A stretch of 64,000 bases of DNA from NCBI RefSeq assembly GCF_017868775.1, contig NZ_CP053381.1:682001-746000 (forward strand), in the 5' to 3' direction. This DNA comes from Billgrantia sulfidoxydans (GTDB lineage Bacteria > Pseudomonadota > Gammaproteobacteria > Pseudomonadales > Halomonadaceae). How positions within the stretch are numbered: position 1 is the first letter of the stretch; each line of letters starts with the position of its first letter. The position numbers were made by a program, and so were the translations under genes. The notes beneath the pieces are model-generated. The model did not search any database. It saw only the letters and a program-made list of their open reading frames with translations, and was not told the DNA's origin. This document shows, piece by piece, positions 55,337-63,221 of the stretch.

Positions 55337-55930
55337 ATGTCGTTGCGTAAGACGTTGCCCATCCATCCCGGCCGCTGGCTTGTCGTTGCCTTGACCCTGC
55401 TGCTGGCAGGCTGCCAGATGCAGCCACCGGAGCCACCCGACGAGGACAAGGCGGCCATCGACCGCATGCTGGGGCTGATCGACGAGCGGCTCGACGTGTC
55501 GCCGCTGGTGGCCCAGTCCAAGTGGAACAGCGGTGCGCCCATCGAGGCGCCCGAGCGCGAGGCGCAGATCCTCGACCAGGTGGCGGAGGATGCCGAAGCC
55601 GCCGGCGTCGAGGAGGACTTCGCCCGGCGCTTCTTCGAGAAGCAGTTCGAAGCCAGCAAGCAGATCCAGCGCCGCCTGCACCATCAATGGCTGCAGGAGG
55701 GGCGTTCCCCCTTCGCCGACCCGCCCGACCTCGCCGAGGAGGTGCGCCCGGTGCTCGACCGCCTGACGCCGCAGCTGATCGAGTCGCTGGCCGACATCGA
55801 GCGTATCGCCGCGGTCGAGGGTTCGGGGCGCTATCTCGAACGGCGCGCGACAGAGCTGATTCAGGATGACTTCGACGGCGAACCGCGTGACGTCTCGATC
55901 CAGCCGCTGCTGGAGCGCCTGTCGCGGTAG
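55337..55930 (+). CDS. Exported chorismate mutase of the AroQ-gamma type (lipoprotein)
   Basis: 197 residues from ATG 55337. The signal ends in a lipobox LLAGC, so it is a probable lipoprotein. The mature part is all-helical, with IDRMLGLIDERLDVSPLVAQ and SKWNSGAP near its start and EDFARRFFEKQFEASKQIQ after, the pattern of secreted AroQ-gamma chorismate mutases. These convert chorismate to prephenate outside the cytoplasm, for reasons not settled. Compared with typical secreted members, the lipid anchor is unusual. No aromatic-pathway genes are nearby. Confidence 0.82.
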   Translation: MSLRKTLPIHPGRWLVVALTLLLAGCQMQPPEPPDEDKAAIDRMLGLIDERLDVSPLVAQSKWNSGAPIEAPEREAQILDQVAEDAEAAGVEEDFARRFFEKQFEASKQIQRRLHHQWLQEGRSPFADPPDLAEEVRPVLDRLTPQLIESLADIERIAAVEGSGRYLERRATELIQDDFDGEPRDVSIQPLLERLSR

Positions 55931-55942
55931 TACTCGGCTAGC

Positions 55943-56722
55943 CTATATCCCCGCCCACCACTCGTAGCCGCGGTCCTCCCAATAGCCGCCCCGGCCGCGG
56001 CCGAGGTGGGCGAAACTCTCCACCAGTTCGATGCGCATCACGTACTTGGCCATCTTGTAGCCGAGCTGGCGCTCGGCTCGCAGTCTTATTGGGGCGCCGT
56101 TGGCAACGGGCAGATTGCCACCGTTCAGGCCGTAGGCCATCAGCGTCTGAGGGTGATAGGCCTCGATCATGTCCAGGCTTTCGTAGTACGCATCCCCGCC
56201 GCGGTAGCGGTCGGCACAGTGGAAGACCACGAAGCGCGCCTCGTCACGCACCCCGACCTGGGCCAGCAGGTCACTGAGGACCACGCCGGTCCATTGGCCG
56301 ATGCAGCTCCAGCCCTCGACGCAGTCGTGGCGGGTGATCTGGGTACGCGAGGGCATGCTCCTCAGCTCATCGAGCGAAAAGCGTTGCGGACGCTCGACCA
56401 GCCCGTCGACCGTCAGGCGCCAGTCGCGGAAGCCGTCGGCCGCCAGGCGTCGGTAGGTTGCGTCCTGCGGGTCGGTCGTGCCGTTGGCGCGAAAGGTCGG
56501 CGCGATGTCCTCGGGCGAGTATTCACGGGCGAGGGATTCGCGCGAGGCCAGCAGGCGCTGGGCTTTCTGGGTCAGGGCACTGCTGGCATCGAACAGCCGG
56601 CCCATGGTGTCGCTGCGCGTCAGCCGGTCGCAGCCCGTCAGCAGGACGGCGGATGCGGCCAGCAGCGAGCGGGTCAGAAAGCGTCGACGGCGAGGATCGG
56701 TGGGTCTATTTTTGCTGTTCAT
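55943..56722 (-). CDS. Tat-exported molybdopterin oxidoreductase (sulfite oxidase / MsrP-like) with lipobox
   Basis: 259 residues. The N-terminus has a twin-arginine motif (RRRRFLTRSL) and then LLTGC (Cys31), so it looks like a Tat-exported lipoprotein. The SUOX-fold molybdenum-cofactor domain has the metal-binding Cys134 in ITRHDCVEGWSC, and later PIRLRAERQLGYKMAKYV. It lacks the full MsrP pattern, so methionine-sulfoxide reduction is only one possibility. The start overlaps the cytochrome b gene by 17 bp; the two likely form a membrane-bound redox pair. Confidence 0.88.
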   Translation of the reverse strand: MNSKNRPTDPRRRRFLTRSLLAASAVLLTGCDRLTRSDTMGRLFDASSALTQKAQRLLASRESLAREYSPEDIAPTFRANGTTDPQDATYRRLAADGFRDWRLTVDGLVERPQRFSLDELRSMPSRTQITRHDCVEGWSCIGQWTGVVLSDLLAQVGVRDEARFVVFHCADRYRGGDAYYESLDMIEAYHPQTLMAYGLNGGNLPVANGAPIRLRAERQLGYKMAKYVMRIELVESFAHLGRGRGGYWEDRGYEWWAGI

Positions 56723-57575
56723 CGGAAAGCACCTCCTCGCTCGCGGGCAGGCGATAGCGCCCGGTGATCATCGAGCGCAAGTTGTTGGCGACGCCGGAGA
56801 CCAGCACCAGCACGATGTGGATCAGGAAAAAAATCACCAGGGCCAGGGCGCACAGGAAGTGGATCGTTCGAGCGCTCTGGCGGCCGCCGAAGACATCCAG
56901 CAGCCAGGGCCAGGCGGCATCCATGGTCGGTGACATGGTCAGCCCGGTCAGCACGACCAATGGCATGACGACGAACAGCACCAGCAGGTAGGCGAGCTTC
57001 TGCAGCAAGTTGTAATGGCGCGCTTCCTCGCCGCGCGGAAAGCGCAGCCGCAGGTGGTCGTAGAAGGACTGGCCGAGGGTTCGCCATTCCTGCCGACGCG
57101 GCAGCAAACGTCGCCTTAGCTGACCGCTGAGGACCAGATACGCCAGGTAGGCGAGCAGCATGGGAACGAAGACCCAGGCGGCGAGAAAATGCCACCCACG
57201 ACCCGCAGACAGCCAGCGCGGGCCGGGCAGGGTGGCCCAGGCCGGGAAAGCGCGTCGTTCTCGGGCCTCATCCGGGCCGGAAACGCCCAGCACCCCGGTC
57301 GTATCGAAACGGTAGGGGCCGACCTGGGTGATGCCGCGCCACTCGCCGTCGTTACCCGTCGCGGCGTGAATCGACAGTGCCGGGTTGGCGAAACTGGAAT
57401 CCTTGCCCCAATACAGGGCGGGATGGGCGTTGAAGATCTGCAGGCCACTCATCAACAACACCAACAGACAGGCGGCATTGACCCAATGCCACAGCCGTGT
57501 GAAGGCGCCATGTCGCTGGATGACCGTGGCAGCCTGGCCCCTGTTCGTACCGGTGAATGAGTCGAAGACACGCAT
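56706..57575 (-). CDS. Di-haem cytochrome b561-type membrane subunit
   Basis: 289 residues with about four main membrane helices. Haem-ligand histidines sit in FTRLWHWVNAACLL, RGWHFLAAWVF and ARTIHFLCALALVIFF plus LIHIVLVLVSG, as in the cytochrome b561/thiosulfate reductase cytochrome b family. A hydrophilic loop between helices 1 and 2 is unusually long. It would carry electrons between quinone and the exported molybdoenzyme encoded next. The two genes overlap by 17 bp. Confidence 0.88.
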   Translation of the reverse strand: MRVFDSFTGTNRGQAATVIQRHGAFTRLWHWVNAACLLVLLMSGLQIFNAHPALYWGKDSSFANPALSIHAATGNDGEWRGITQVGPYRFDTTGVLGVSGPDEARERRAFPAWATLPGPRWLSAGRGWHFLAAWVFVPMLLAYLAYLVLSGQLRRRLLPRRQEWRTLGQSFYDHLRLRFPRGEEARHYNLLQKLAYLLVLFVVMPLVVLTGLTMSPTMDAAWPWLLDVFGGRQSARTIHFLCALALVIFFLIHIVLVLVSGVANNLRSMITGRYRLPASEEVLSDEQQK

Positions 57576-57665
57576 CGCGGCACCCTCCTGCGAGCGAAGA
57601 TCGAGAAAAATCGGCCGGTGGAGGGAAGGAATGGACGAGCACCGGCCGATACCGCGAGTCGAGCT

Positions 57666-57935
57666 TCACATGGCGTCGTCGTCCGACATCATGTCGTCGT
57701 CTTCCTCCATCATTGCGCCTTTCTCTTCCATGGCGTCTTCTTCCATCATTGCGCCTTTCTCTTCCATGGCATCGCTGTCCATGGCATCGCTGCCCATGTC
57801 ATCGCCGGTCATGGCCTCATGCTCCATGCTGTCGCTTTCCATGGGCTCGTCGGCCAGGGCGACGGTCGGCAGCAGCAGCGCCGTGGCGAGCAGGGTGGCA
57901 AACAGCGCGGTCTTGGGACGGTTCAACGGGTTCAT
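57666..57935 (-). CDS. Exported MXKDX-type pentapeptide-repeat protein
   Basis: 89 residues from ATG 57935, preceded by GAGG. A signal peptide (NRPKTALFATLLATALLLP, cleavage near VALA) leads to a mature chain almost wholly made of Met, Asp, Glu, Ser and Ala, with SDAM, EDAM and EKGAMM repeats, akin to MXKDX-type repeat proteins. Two exact 12-residue units are encoded by a 36-bp repeat. It is divergent from a two-component system, sharing a 200-bp region with a symmetrical operator, so it is likely its target. Possibly metal or proton buffering; function unknown. Confidence 0.82.
   Translation of the reverse strand: MNPLNRPKTALFATLLATALLLPTVALADEPMESDSMEHEAMTGDDMGSDAMDSDAMEEKGAMMEEDAMEEKGAMMEEDDDMMSDDDAM
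57707..57778 (-). repeat. 36-bp tandem repeat in the MXKDX gene
   Basis: Two near-identical copies starting at 57707 and 57743, encoding the 12-residue unit MEEKGAMMEEDA. It is a likely site of copy-number change. Confidence 0.8.
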
Positions 57936-58031
57936 CGGCTTGCACCTCTTGTTCGGATTGGTTGTTCGGATTGGCCGTCGGTGATATGCCGGAGCGGCAA
58001 GGGTCACACTAGTCAGGCACTGCCATGGGTT

Positions 58032-58083
58032 CATCACGGAACCATCACGCCGTGGTATCTTTTTCCGTGATGATTTCGTGATG
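58032..58083. promoter_or_regulatory. Four-half-site operator of the two-component system
   Basis: Two CATCACG at 58032 and 58043 and two CGTGATG at 58066 and 58077, each pair spaced 11 bp start to start. CATCACG is the reverse complement of CGTGATG, so the region is a symmetric 18-bp inverted repeat (16 of 18 matching) with a 16-bp spacer. An 11-bp direct-repeat period is typical of OmpR-type response-regulator boxes. Confidence 0.75.
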
Positions 58084-58138
58084 TAGCAGGGCCAGTGCCG
58101 TTCTAGAGTGGGCGCAGGCAACGGGCGGGAGTCTGGCG

Positions 58139-58903
58139 ATGAGCTATCGAATCCTCTGTGTCGAGGACAATGCCGAGATCGGCAGGCTGCTCACCGAATC
58201 GCTGGCGGCGGCGGGGTATGCCTGTGACTGGGTTCGCGACGGCGAGGCGGCGCTGGCCCTGCTTGGTGCCGAGGCGGCGGGAGTACGCTATGACCTGGTG
58301 ACCCTGGACCTGATGCTGCCCGGCGTGGATGGCCTGGAAGTGTGCCGCCAGCTACGTCGTCGCGACAGCCTGACGCCGGTGCTGATGGTGACCGCCAAGG
58401 CGGCGATCCGCGACGTGGTGGTGGGGCTGGAGATCGGTGCCGACGATTACGTCACCAAGCCCTTCGCCATGCCGATCCTGATGGCCCGGATCCAGGCCCT
58501 GCTGCGCCGCGGCCAGCGCCAGGCGCCCAGCGACGACGGCCTCGCCAGCACGCCGCCGCTGGTCTGCGGCCCGCTGGTCATCGATGCCGACCGGCACCGG
58601 GTCCAGCTCGATGGCAAGCCGCTCCAGCTCACCGGCAAGGAGTTCGCGCTGCTTTCGCTCTTCGCGCGCCATCCCGGGCGCAGCTTCAGCCGCGGCGAGC
58701 TGCTCGACCATGTCTGGGGCGAGGAATTCGATGGCTACGACCACACCGTGAACACCCATATCAATCGTCTGCGCAACAAGATCGAGGTCGACCCGGCCAG
58801 GCCGCGCTTCATCCAGACCGTCTGGGGGGTGGGCTATCGCTTCGCCGAGACACCGGAGGGCCAGGGCTCGCCGTCGTCCGCGCCGGGCGCCGAGCGCCCA
58901 TGA
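58139..58903 (+). CDS. OmpR-family response regulator
   Basis: 254 residues. The receiver domain has acidic residues ED at 9-10, phospho-acceptor Asp57 (VTLDLMLPG) and Lys107 (YVTKPF). A C-terminal winged helix (LTGKEFALLSLFARHPGRSFSR, then HTVNTHINRLRNKIE) binds direct repeats as a dimer. The stop overlaps the kinase gene start by 4 bp (ATGA). An operator of 11-bp-spaced half-sites lies directly upstream, so autoregulation and control of the divergent MXKDX gene are likely. Confidence 0.95.
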   Translation: MSYRILCVEDNAEIGRLLTESLAAAGYACDWVRDGEAALALLGAEAAGVRYDLVTLDLMLPGVDGLEVCRQLRRRDSLTPVLMVTAKAAIRDVVVGLEIGADDYVTKPFAMPILMARIQALLRRGQRQAPSDDGLASTPPLVCGPLVIDADRHRVQLDGKPLQLTGKEFALLSLFARHPGRSFSRGELLDHVWGEEFDGYDHTVNTHINRLRNKIEVDPARPRFIQTVWGVGYRFAETPEGQGSPSSAPGAERP

Positions 58904-60375
58904 GGGGGCTGCTGCGCCGCTGCGGGCGGCTGGGTCGTAGCCTCTATGCGCGCATCGCGCTGGTCTACCTGAGCAGCCTGTTGCTGCTGTCGGTGGCCAC
59001 CGCCTGGATCGCCATCAGCCAGTTCAACCAGCTCACCCGGGAACTGCAGCAGCGGATGGAGATCGATCTCGCCAAGAATCTCGCCCAGGTCATGCAGCCG
59101 GCCTTGTGGCAAGGTGCCGGGAGCGACGCCGCGCGCGACATGGCCCGCCATATTCTGTCGATCAACCCCTCCTTGTCGCTGTATGTGCTCGACGAGCAGG
59201 GCAGGGTGATCGCCGACTACGCCGAGCCGGCCTGCGGGCTGGGGCGGCGGATCGAGATTGGGGCGCTGGAAACCCTGCTGAGTGAAGAGCCGATGCTGCC
59301 CGTGCTGGCGACGGCGCCCTGCGGTAGCGAACCGGGCATCTTCTCCGTCGCGCCCATCCAGCATGGTGAAGCGCGCCGCCAGGGCTTTCTTTACGTCGAT
59401 CTCGCCAATGCCGGCCAGGCATCGATGTTCTCCATGCTGCGCACCAGCTCCATCACTCGCACCCTGGTCGCGGCCGGGCTGATGGCGCTCCTGGTGTCCG
59501 GGGTCTTCGGCCTGGTGTGGTTCGCGCTGCTGACCCGACGCTTCTCGCGCCTGACCACGGCGGTGCAGCGATTCGCCAACGGCGACTACGGGCAGCGCAT
59601 CGCCACGCCCCGCGACGACGAGCTGGGCCGCCTGGCCAGGGCCTTCAACGACATGGCCGGGACCATCGAGGCACAGCTCCAGGCCATGCGCGAGACCGAT
59701 CGCCAGCGCCGCGAGCTGGTTGCCAACCTCTCGCACGACTTCCGCACGCCGCTGACTTCGCTGCGCGGCTATACCGAACAGCTGCTGGCCGCGGAGACCG
59801 CCGACGAGGGCCGCCGGCGCATGCTGACGGCAATTCTCGACAATGCCGACCGCTTGACCCGTCTCGCGCATCAGCTCTCGACCCTGGCGCGGCTGGACGC
59901 CGACGACCGGCCACTGCAGTGCGAGCCGTTCACGCTGGCCGAGCTGGCCCACGACATCGTCGGCAAGTTCCAGCATCAGGCCCGCACGGCCGGCATCTCG
60001 CTGACGGTAGCCTGCGAGCCCTCGCTGCCTCGGGTCGAGGCCGATCTGGGGCTGACCGACCGGCTGTTGTCCAATCTGATCGACAATGCCCTGCGCGCCA
60101 CCCCCGCCGGGGGCTGGGTGCGTCTCGACGCCGAAGCGTTGCCGGAGGGGGTGCGGTTGGCGGTGATCGACAACGGCGTCGGTATCCCCGAGGAGGAGTT
60201 GCCGCTGGTGACCCAGCGCTTCTACCGCACCCGGGCCAGCCTCGACAGGGGCGATGGCTCGGGGCTGGGGCTGTCGATCGTGCGCGAGATCTGCGAACGG
60301 CAAGGGGTGGCGTGGAAGATCGCCAGCGCGCCGGGGAAGGGCACCGAGGTGAGCGTCATCCTGCCCCGCGCGTGA
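58900..60375 (+). CDS. Sensor histidine kinase
   Basis: 491 residues. TM1 (about 19-40) and TM2 (about 185-210) enclose a periplasmic sensor of about 140 residues with two cysteines (near EPACGLG and TAPCGSEPG) that could form a disulfide. A HAMP domain (NGDYGQRIATPRDDELGRL) precedes the HisKA box NLSHDFRTPL with His279, and the ATPase boxes LIDNALRATP, DNGVGIPEEE and GSGLGLSIV. It is translationally coupled to its response regulator. The signal is unknown, but an exported, acidic Met-rich protein gene beside it suggests an envelope or metal cue. Confidence 0.95.
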   Translation: MRGLLRRCGRLGRSLYARIALVYLSSLLLLSVATAWIAISQFNQLTRELQQRMEIDLAKNLAQVMQPALWQGAGSDAARDMARHILSINPSLSLYVLDEQGRVIADYAEPACGLGRRIEIGALETLLSEEPMLPVLATAPCGSEPGIFSVAPIQHGEARRQGFLYVDLANAGQASMFSMLRTSSITRTLVAAGLMALLVSGVFGLVWFALLTRRFSRLTTAVQRFANGDYGQRIATPRDDELGRLARAFNDMAGTIEAQLQAMRETDRQRRELVANLSHDFRTPLTSLRGYTEQLLAAETADEGRRRMLTAILDNADRLTRLAHQLSTLARLDADDRPLQCEPFTLAELAHDIVGKFQHQARTAGISLTVACEPSLPRVEADLGLTDRLLSNLIDNALRATPAGGWVRLDAEALPEGVRLAVIDNGVGIPEEELPLVTQRFYRTRASLDRGDGSGLGLSIVREICERQGVAWKIASAPGKGTEVSVILPRA

Positions 60376-60390
60376 CGCTCACCCAGGCAT

Positions 60391-61140
60391 TCACAGTCGC
60401 CAGGTCTCGGGATGTCCCGCTTTCAGCACGCCCTGCTCGTCCCAGTCGTCCCAGCCGGCGAAGGGGATCGGCGCCTCGCCGTCGAGCCCTTCCAGCCGCC
60501 GTGCCCAGGCGGCCTTCTCCGCTTCCAGGCGCTCACGGAACGCCGCCTCGTCCTGGTAGCTGAGCCCGCCGCCCTGCACCCCGTAGGTGACCTTGGGCGG
60601 CAGCACCCGCACCCCGAGGTAGTAGAGCGAATAGTGGATCGGCCACAGCAGCGCCACGATATGGCCGCTGCGGCCATGCCGGCTGAAAGTCGGCGCCGGG
60701 GCGCCGGTGGTCACCGAGAGCATCACCCGCTTGTCGGGGAAACGGCCGCGGTCGTAGCGCATGCGGCCGCTGTAGAGCCCACCGTAGACGAATACCCGAT
60801 CGAACCAGCCCTTGAGCATGGCCGGCTGGGCGTGCCACCACAGCGGGAACTGCAGGATCACCAGGTCGGCGCGCTCCAGGCGTTCGATCTCACGCTTCAC
60901 GTCGGCGGGCAAAAAGCCACCCTCGTAGGCGTGGCGCTGTTCGGTGAGGGGGAAGAATGTCTCGGGCTCGGCCCGTTCGCCGTAGTGGCCAGGCCGCTCC
61001 AGCGGATCGAAGCCTTCGGCGTAGAGATCCGAGACCTCGACACGGTAGCCTTGCCGCTGCAGGGTCTCGACGGCAACCTCCTTCAGGGCGCCATTGAACG
61101 AGCGCGGTTCGGGGTGGCAGAACACGATCAGGGCATGCAT
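60391..61140 (-). CDS. NAD(P)H:quinone oxidoreductase (flavodoxin-fold)
   Basis: 249 residues, flavodoxin fold: HALIVFCHPEPRSFNGAL at the N-terminus binds FMN or FAD phosphate, followed by LVILQFPLWWHAQPAMLKGW, the FP-WW motif of the NQO1/KefF/MdaB group, and TTGAPAPTFSRHG. These reduce quinones by two electrons, avoiding redox cycling. The gene is divergent from the zinc alcohol dehydrogenase gene 122 bp away, next to a LysR regulator, so the three may respond to the same aldehyde or quinone stress. Confidence 0.9.
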   Translation of the reverse strand: MHALIVFCHPEPRSFNGALKEVAVETLQRQGYRVEVSDLYAEGFDPLERPGHYGERAEPETFFPLTEQRHAYEGGFLPADVKREIERLERADLVILQFPLWWHAQPAMLKGWFDRVFVYGGLYSGRMRYDRGRFPDKRVMLSVTTGAPAPTFSRHGRSGHIVALLWPIHYSLYYLGVRVLPPKVTYGVQGGGLSYQDEAAFRERLEAEKAAWARRLEGLDGEAPIPFAGWDDWDEQGVLKAGHPETWRL

Positions 61141-61262
61141 CGGAACCTCCGGAAGCGTTGAGTGCTTCGCTTCAGGCTATGCTGTACGTTGACTAACCGA
61201 CATTCCCAAAGACTGACAATCGACTTTGCATATCTGAACATGCCTGCCAGAGAGGACCTTGC

Positions 61263-62303
61263 ATGAAAGCCGTGGTCTACGAAGCCTTTTCCGCTCCACT
61301 GCAAATCCAGCACGTTCCCGACCCGACGCCGGAAGCGCACGGCGTGGTGGTCAAGGTGATGGCGACGGGCGTGTGTCGCAGCGACTGGCACGGCTGGATG
61401 GGCCACGACCCCGACATCCGGCTGCCTCACGTGCCGGGGCACGAGCTGGCGGGCATCGTCGAGGCGGTGGGCAAGGACGTGACGCAATGGCGCGTGGGGG
61501 ATCGCGTCACGGTGCCGTTCGTCGGCGGCTGCGGCAGCTGCCCCGAGTGCTACTCGGGGAATCACCAGGTCTGCGACAGCCAGTTCCAGCCCGGCTTCAC
61601 CCACTGGGGCTCCTTCGCCCAGTATGTCGGTATCCATCATGCCGACATCAACCTGGTGGCCTTGCCGGAGACGCTGGACTTCGCCACGGCGGCCAGCCTG
61701 GGCTGCCGCTTCGTGACCTCGTTTCGCGCCGTGGTCGACCAGGGCAAGGCATCCGCCGGGCAGTGGGTGGCGGTGCACGGCTGCGGCGGCGTCGGCCTCT
61801 CTGCGATCATGATCGCCAACGCCGTGGGCGCCAACGTGGTGGCCGTCGATATCTCTGCCGAGAAGCTCCAGTTGGCCCGCGAGCTGGGCGCGGTGGCCAC
61901 CGTGAACGCGACCGAGGTGGCGGACGTTGCCGAGGCCGTCATCGAGGTGACGCGGGGCGGTGCCCACGTGTCGCTGGATGCGCTGGGGCATCCCACTACC
62001 TGTTTCAACTCGATCAGCAATTTGCGCAAGCGCGGCAAGCACGTTCAGGTCGGGCTCATGCTGGCCGATCACAGCACGCCGGTCATTCCGATGAGCAAGG
62101 TGATCGCCAGCGAGCTCGAGATTCTGGGCAGCCACGGCATGCAGGCCTATCGCTACGGCGCCATGCTCGACATGATCCGGACCGGGAAGCTCTCGCCCGA
62201 GAAGCTGGTTGGCCAACAGATCGACCTGGAACAGTCGATCAAGGCGCTGACGAGCATGGACGAGTTCCAGGGTGTTGGCGTGACCGTGGTCACCGAATTC
62301 TGA
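61263..62303 (+). CDS. Zinc-dependent alcohol dehydrogenase
   Basis: 346 residues. Catalytic zinc ligands are Cys38 ([10 protein letters not shown]) and His60-Glu61 (PGHELAG). The structural-zinc cysteines are Cys90, 93, 96 and 104. The NAD(P)-binding motif is [14 protein letters not shown]. This is a full-length medium-chain dehydrogenase oxidising alcohols or reducing aldehydes. It is followed 38 bp later by a LysR regulator and is divergent from a quinone oxidoreductase. Substrate unassigned. Confidence 0.94.
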   Translation: MKAVVYEAFSAPLQIQHVPDPTPEAHGVVVKVMATGVCRSDWHGWMGHDPDIRLPHVPGHELAGIVEAVGKDVTQWRVGDRVTVPFVGGCGSCPECYSGNHQVCDSQFQPGFTHWGSFAQYVGIHHADINLVALPETLDFATAASLGCRFVTSFRAVVDQGKASAGQWVAVHGCGGVGLSAIMIANAVGANVVAVDISAEKLQLARELGAVATVNATEVADVAEAVIEVTRGGAHVSLDALGHPTTCFNSISNLRKRGKHVQVGLMLADHSTPVIPMSKVIASELEILGSHGMQAYRYGAMLDMIRTGKLSPEKLVGQQIDLEQSIKALTSMDEFQGVGVTVVTEF

Positions 62304-62341
62304 GACGGGAAACTGCCAGGCCGTGCTGATGGGGGCGCATC

Positions 62342-63217
62342 GTGAATGAGCAGTCGCTGCACTGGGACGACCTGCGTATCGTGCAGGCTATCGCCGAGGC
62401 GGGTTCGCTCTCCGGCGCCGGCCGGCGGCTGGGGGCCAGCCATGCCACGGTGTTCCGCCGCCTGAACGCCATCGAGCGGCGCCTGGGCGTGGCGCTGTTC
62501 GAGCGCTCGCGCACGGGCTACGTGCCGACCCCGGCGGGGGAGGACCTGGCCGCCACTGCTTCCCGGGTGGCGGCCGAGGTGCATGGCGCCGAGCGGCGCG
62601 TGGCGGGGCGTGACCTGCGCCTCTCCGGCGCCATCCGCGTGACCACCACCGACACGCTGCTGATGGGGCTGCTGTCGCCGATCTTTGCCGACTTCCAGCG
62701 CACGCATCCCGAGATCGTGCTCGAGGTGGCGGTCTCCAACCAGCTGTTCAACCTCTCCCAGCGCGACGCCGACGTGGCGGTGCGGCCCTCGCCCACGCCA
62801 CCCGAGCATCTGGTGGGGCGGCGAATCGGCACCATCGCCCAGGCCATTTACGCCCGTTCCGATGGCGCCGCCGATGCCTGGGTCGGGCCGGATCGCCATC
62901 TGGGCTATGCCGCGCTCGACGCCTGGATGGCCGAGCAAGGAGCGAACGAGTGCTGCCGCTATCGCGTCGACACCATGTTCGGCATGCTGGCCGCCGCCCG
63001 CGACGGGCTGGGCCGTGCCGTGCTGCCCTGCTATCTCGCCGATGCCGAACCGACCCTTACGCGACTCGGCGAGCCGATCCCCGAACTTGCCACCGACCTG
63101 GGGCTGCTGACCCACCCCGACCTGCGCCGGGTGGCGCGCATCCGTGCCTTCATGGCCTTCGTGGCCGAGGCGCTGGTCGCCGACGAGCGCTTGCAGCAAT
63201 CTCACGGCATGGAATAG
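62342..63217 (+). CDS. LysR-family transcriptional regulator
   Basis: 291 residues, starting at GTG 62342 after GGGGG. The DNA-binding part is LHWDDLRIVQAIAEAGSLSG then RRLGASHATVFRRLNAIERRLG, with an effector domain containing DLRLSGAIRVTTTDTLLM and VAVSNQLFNLSQRDADVAV. Family members usually bind a small molecule. Position suggests control of the alcohol dehydrogenase and the divergent quinone oxidoreductase. It is convergent with the AraC gene at its end. Confidence 0.93.
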   Translation: MNEQSLHWDDLRIVQAIAEAGSLSGAGRRLGASHATVFRRLNAIERRLGVALFERSRTGYVPTPAGEDLAATASRVAAEVHGAERRVAGRDLRLSGAIRVTTTDTLLMGLLSPIFADFQRTHPEIVLEVAVSNQLFNLSQRDADVAVRPSPTPPEHLVGRRIGTIAQAIYARSDGAADAWVGPDRHLGYAALDAWMAEQGANECCRYRVDTMFGMLAAARDGLGRAVLPCYLADAEPTLTRLGEPIPELATDLGLLTHPDLRRVARIRAFMAFVAEALVADERLQQSHGME

Positions 63218-63221
63218 CGAC

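Noticed and set aside
58032..58083. Short repeated units taken as a possible CRISPR
   Set aside because: Only four 7-bp half-sites with 4-bp and 16-bp gaps; no repeat-spacer structure and no cas genes.
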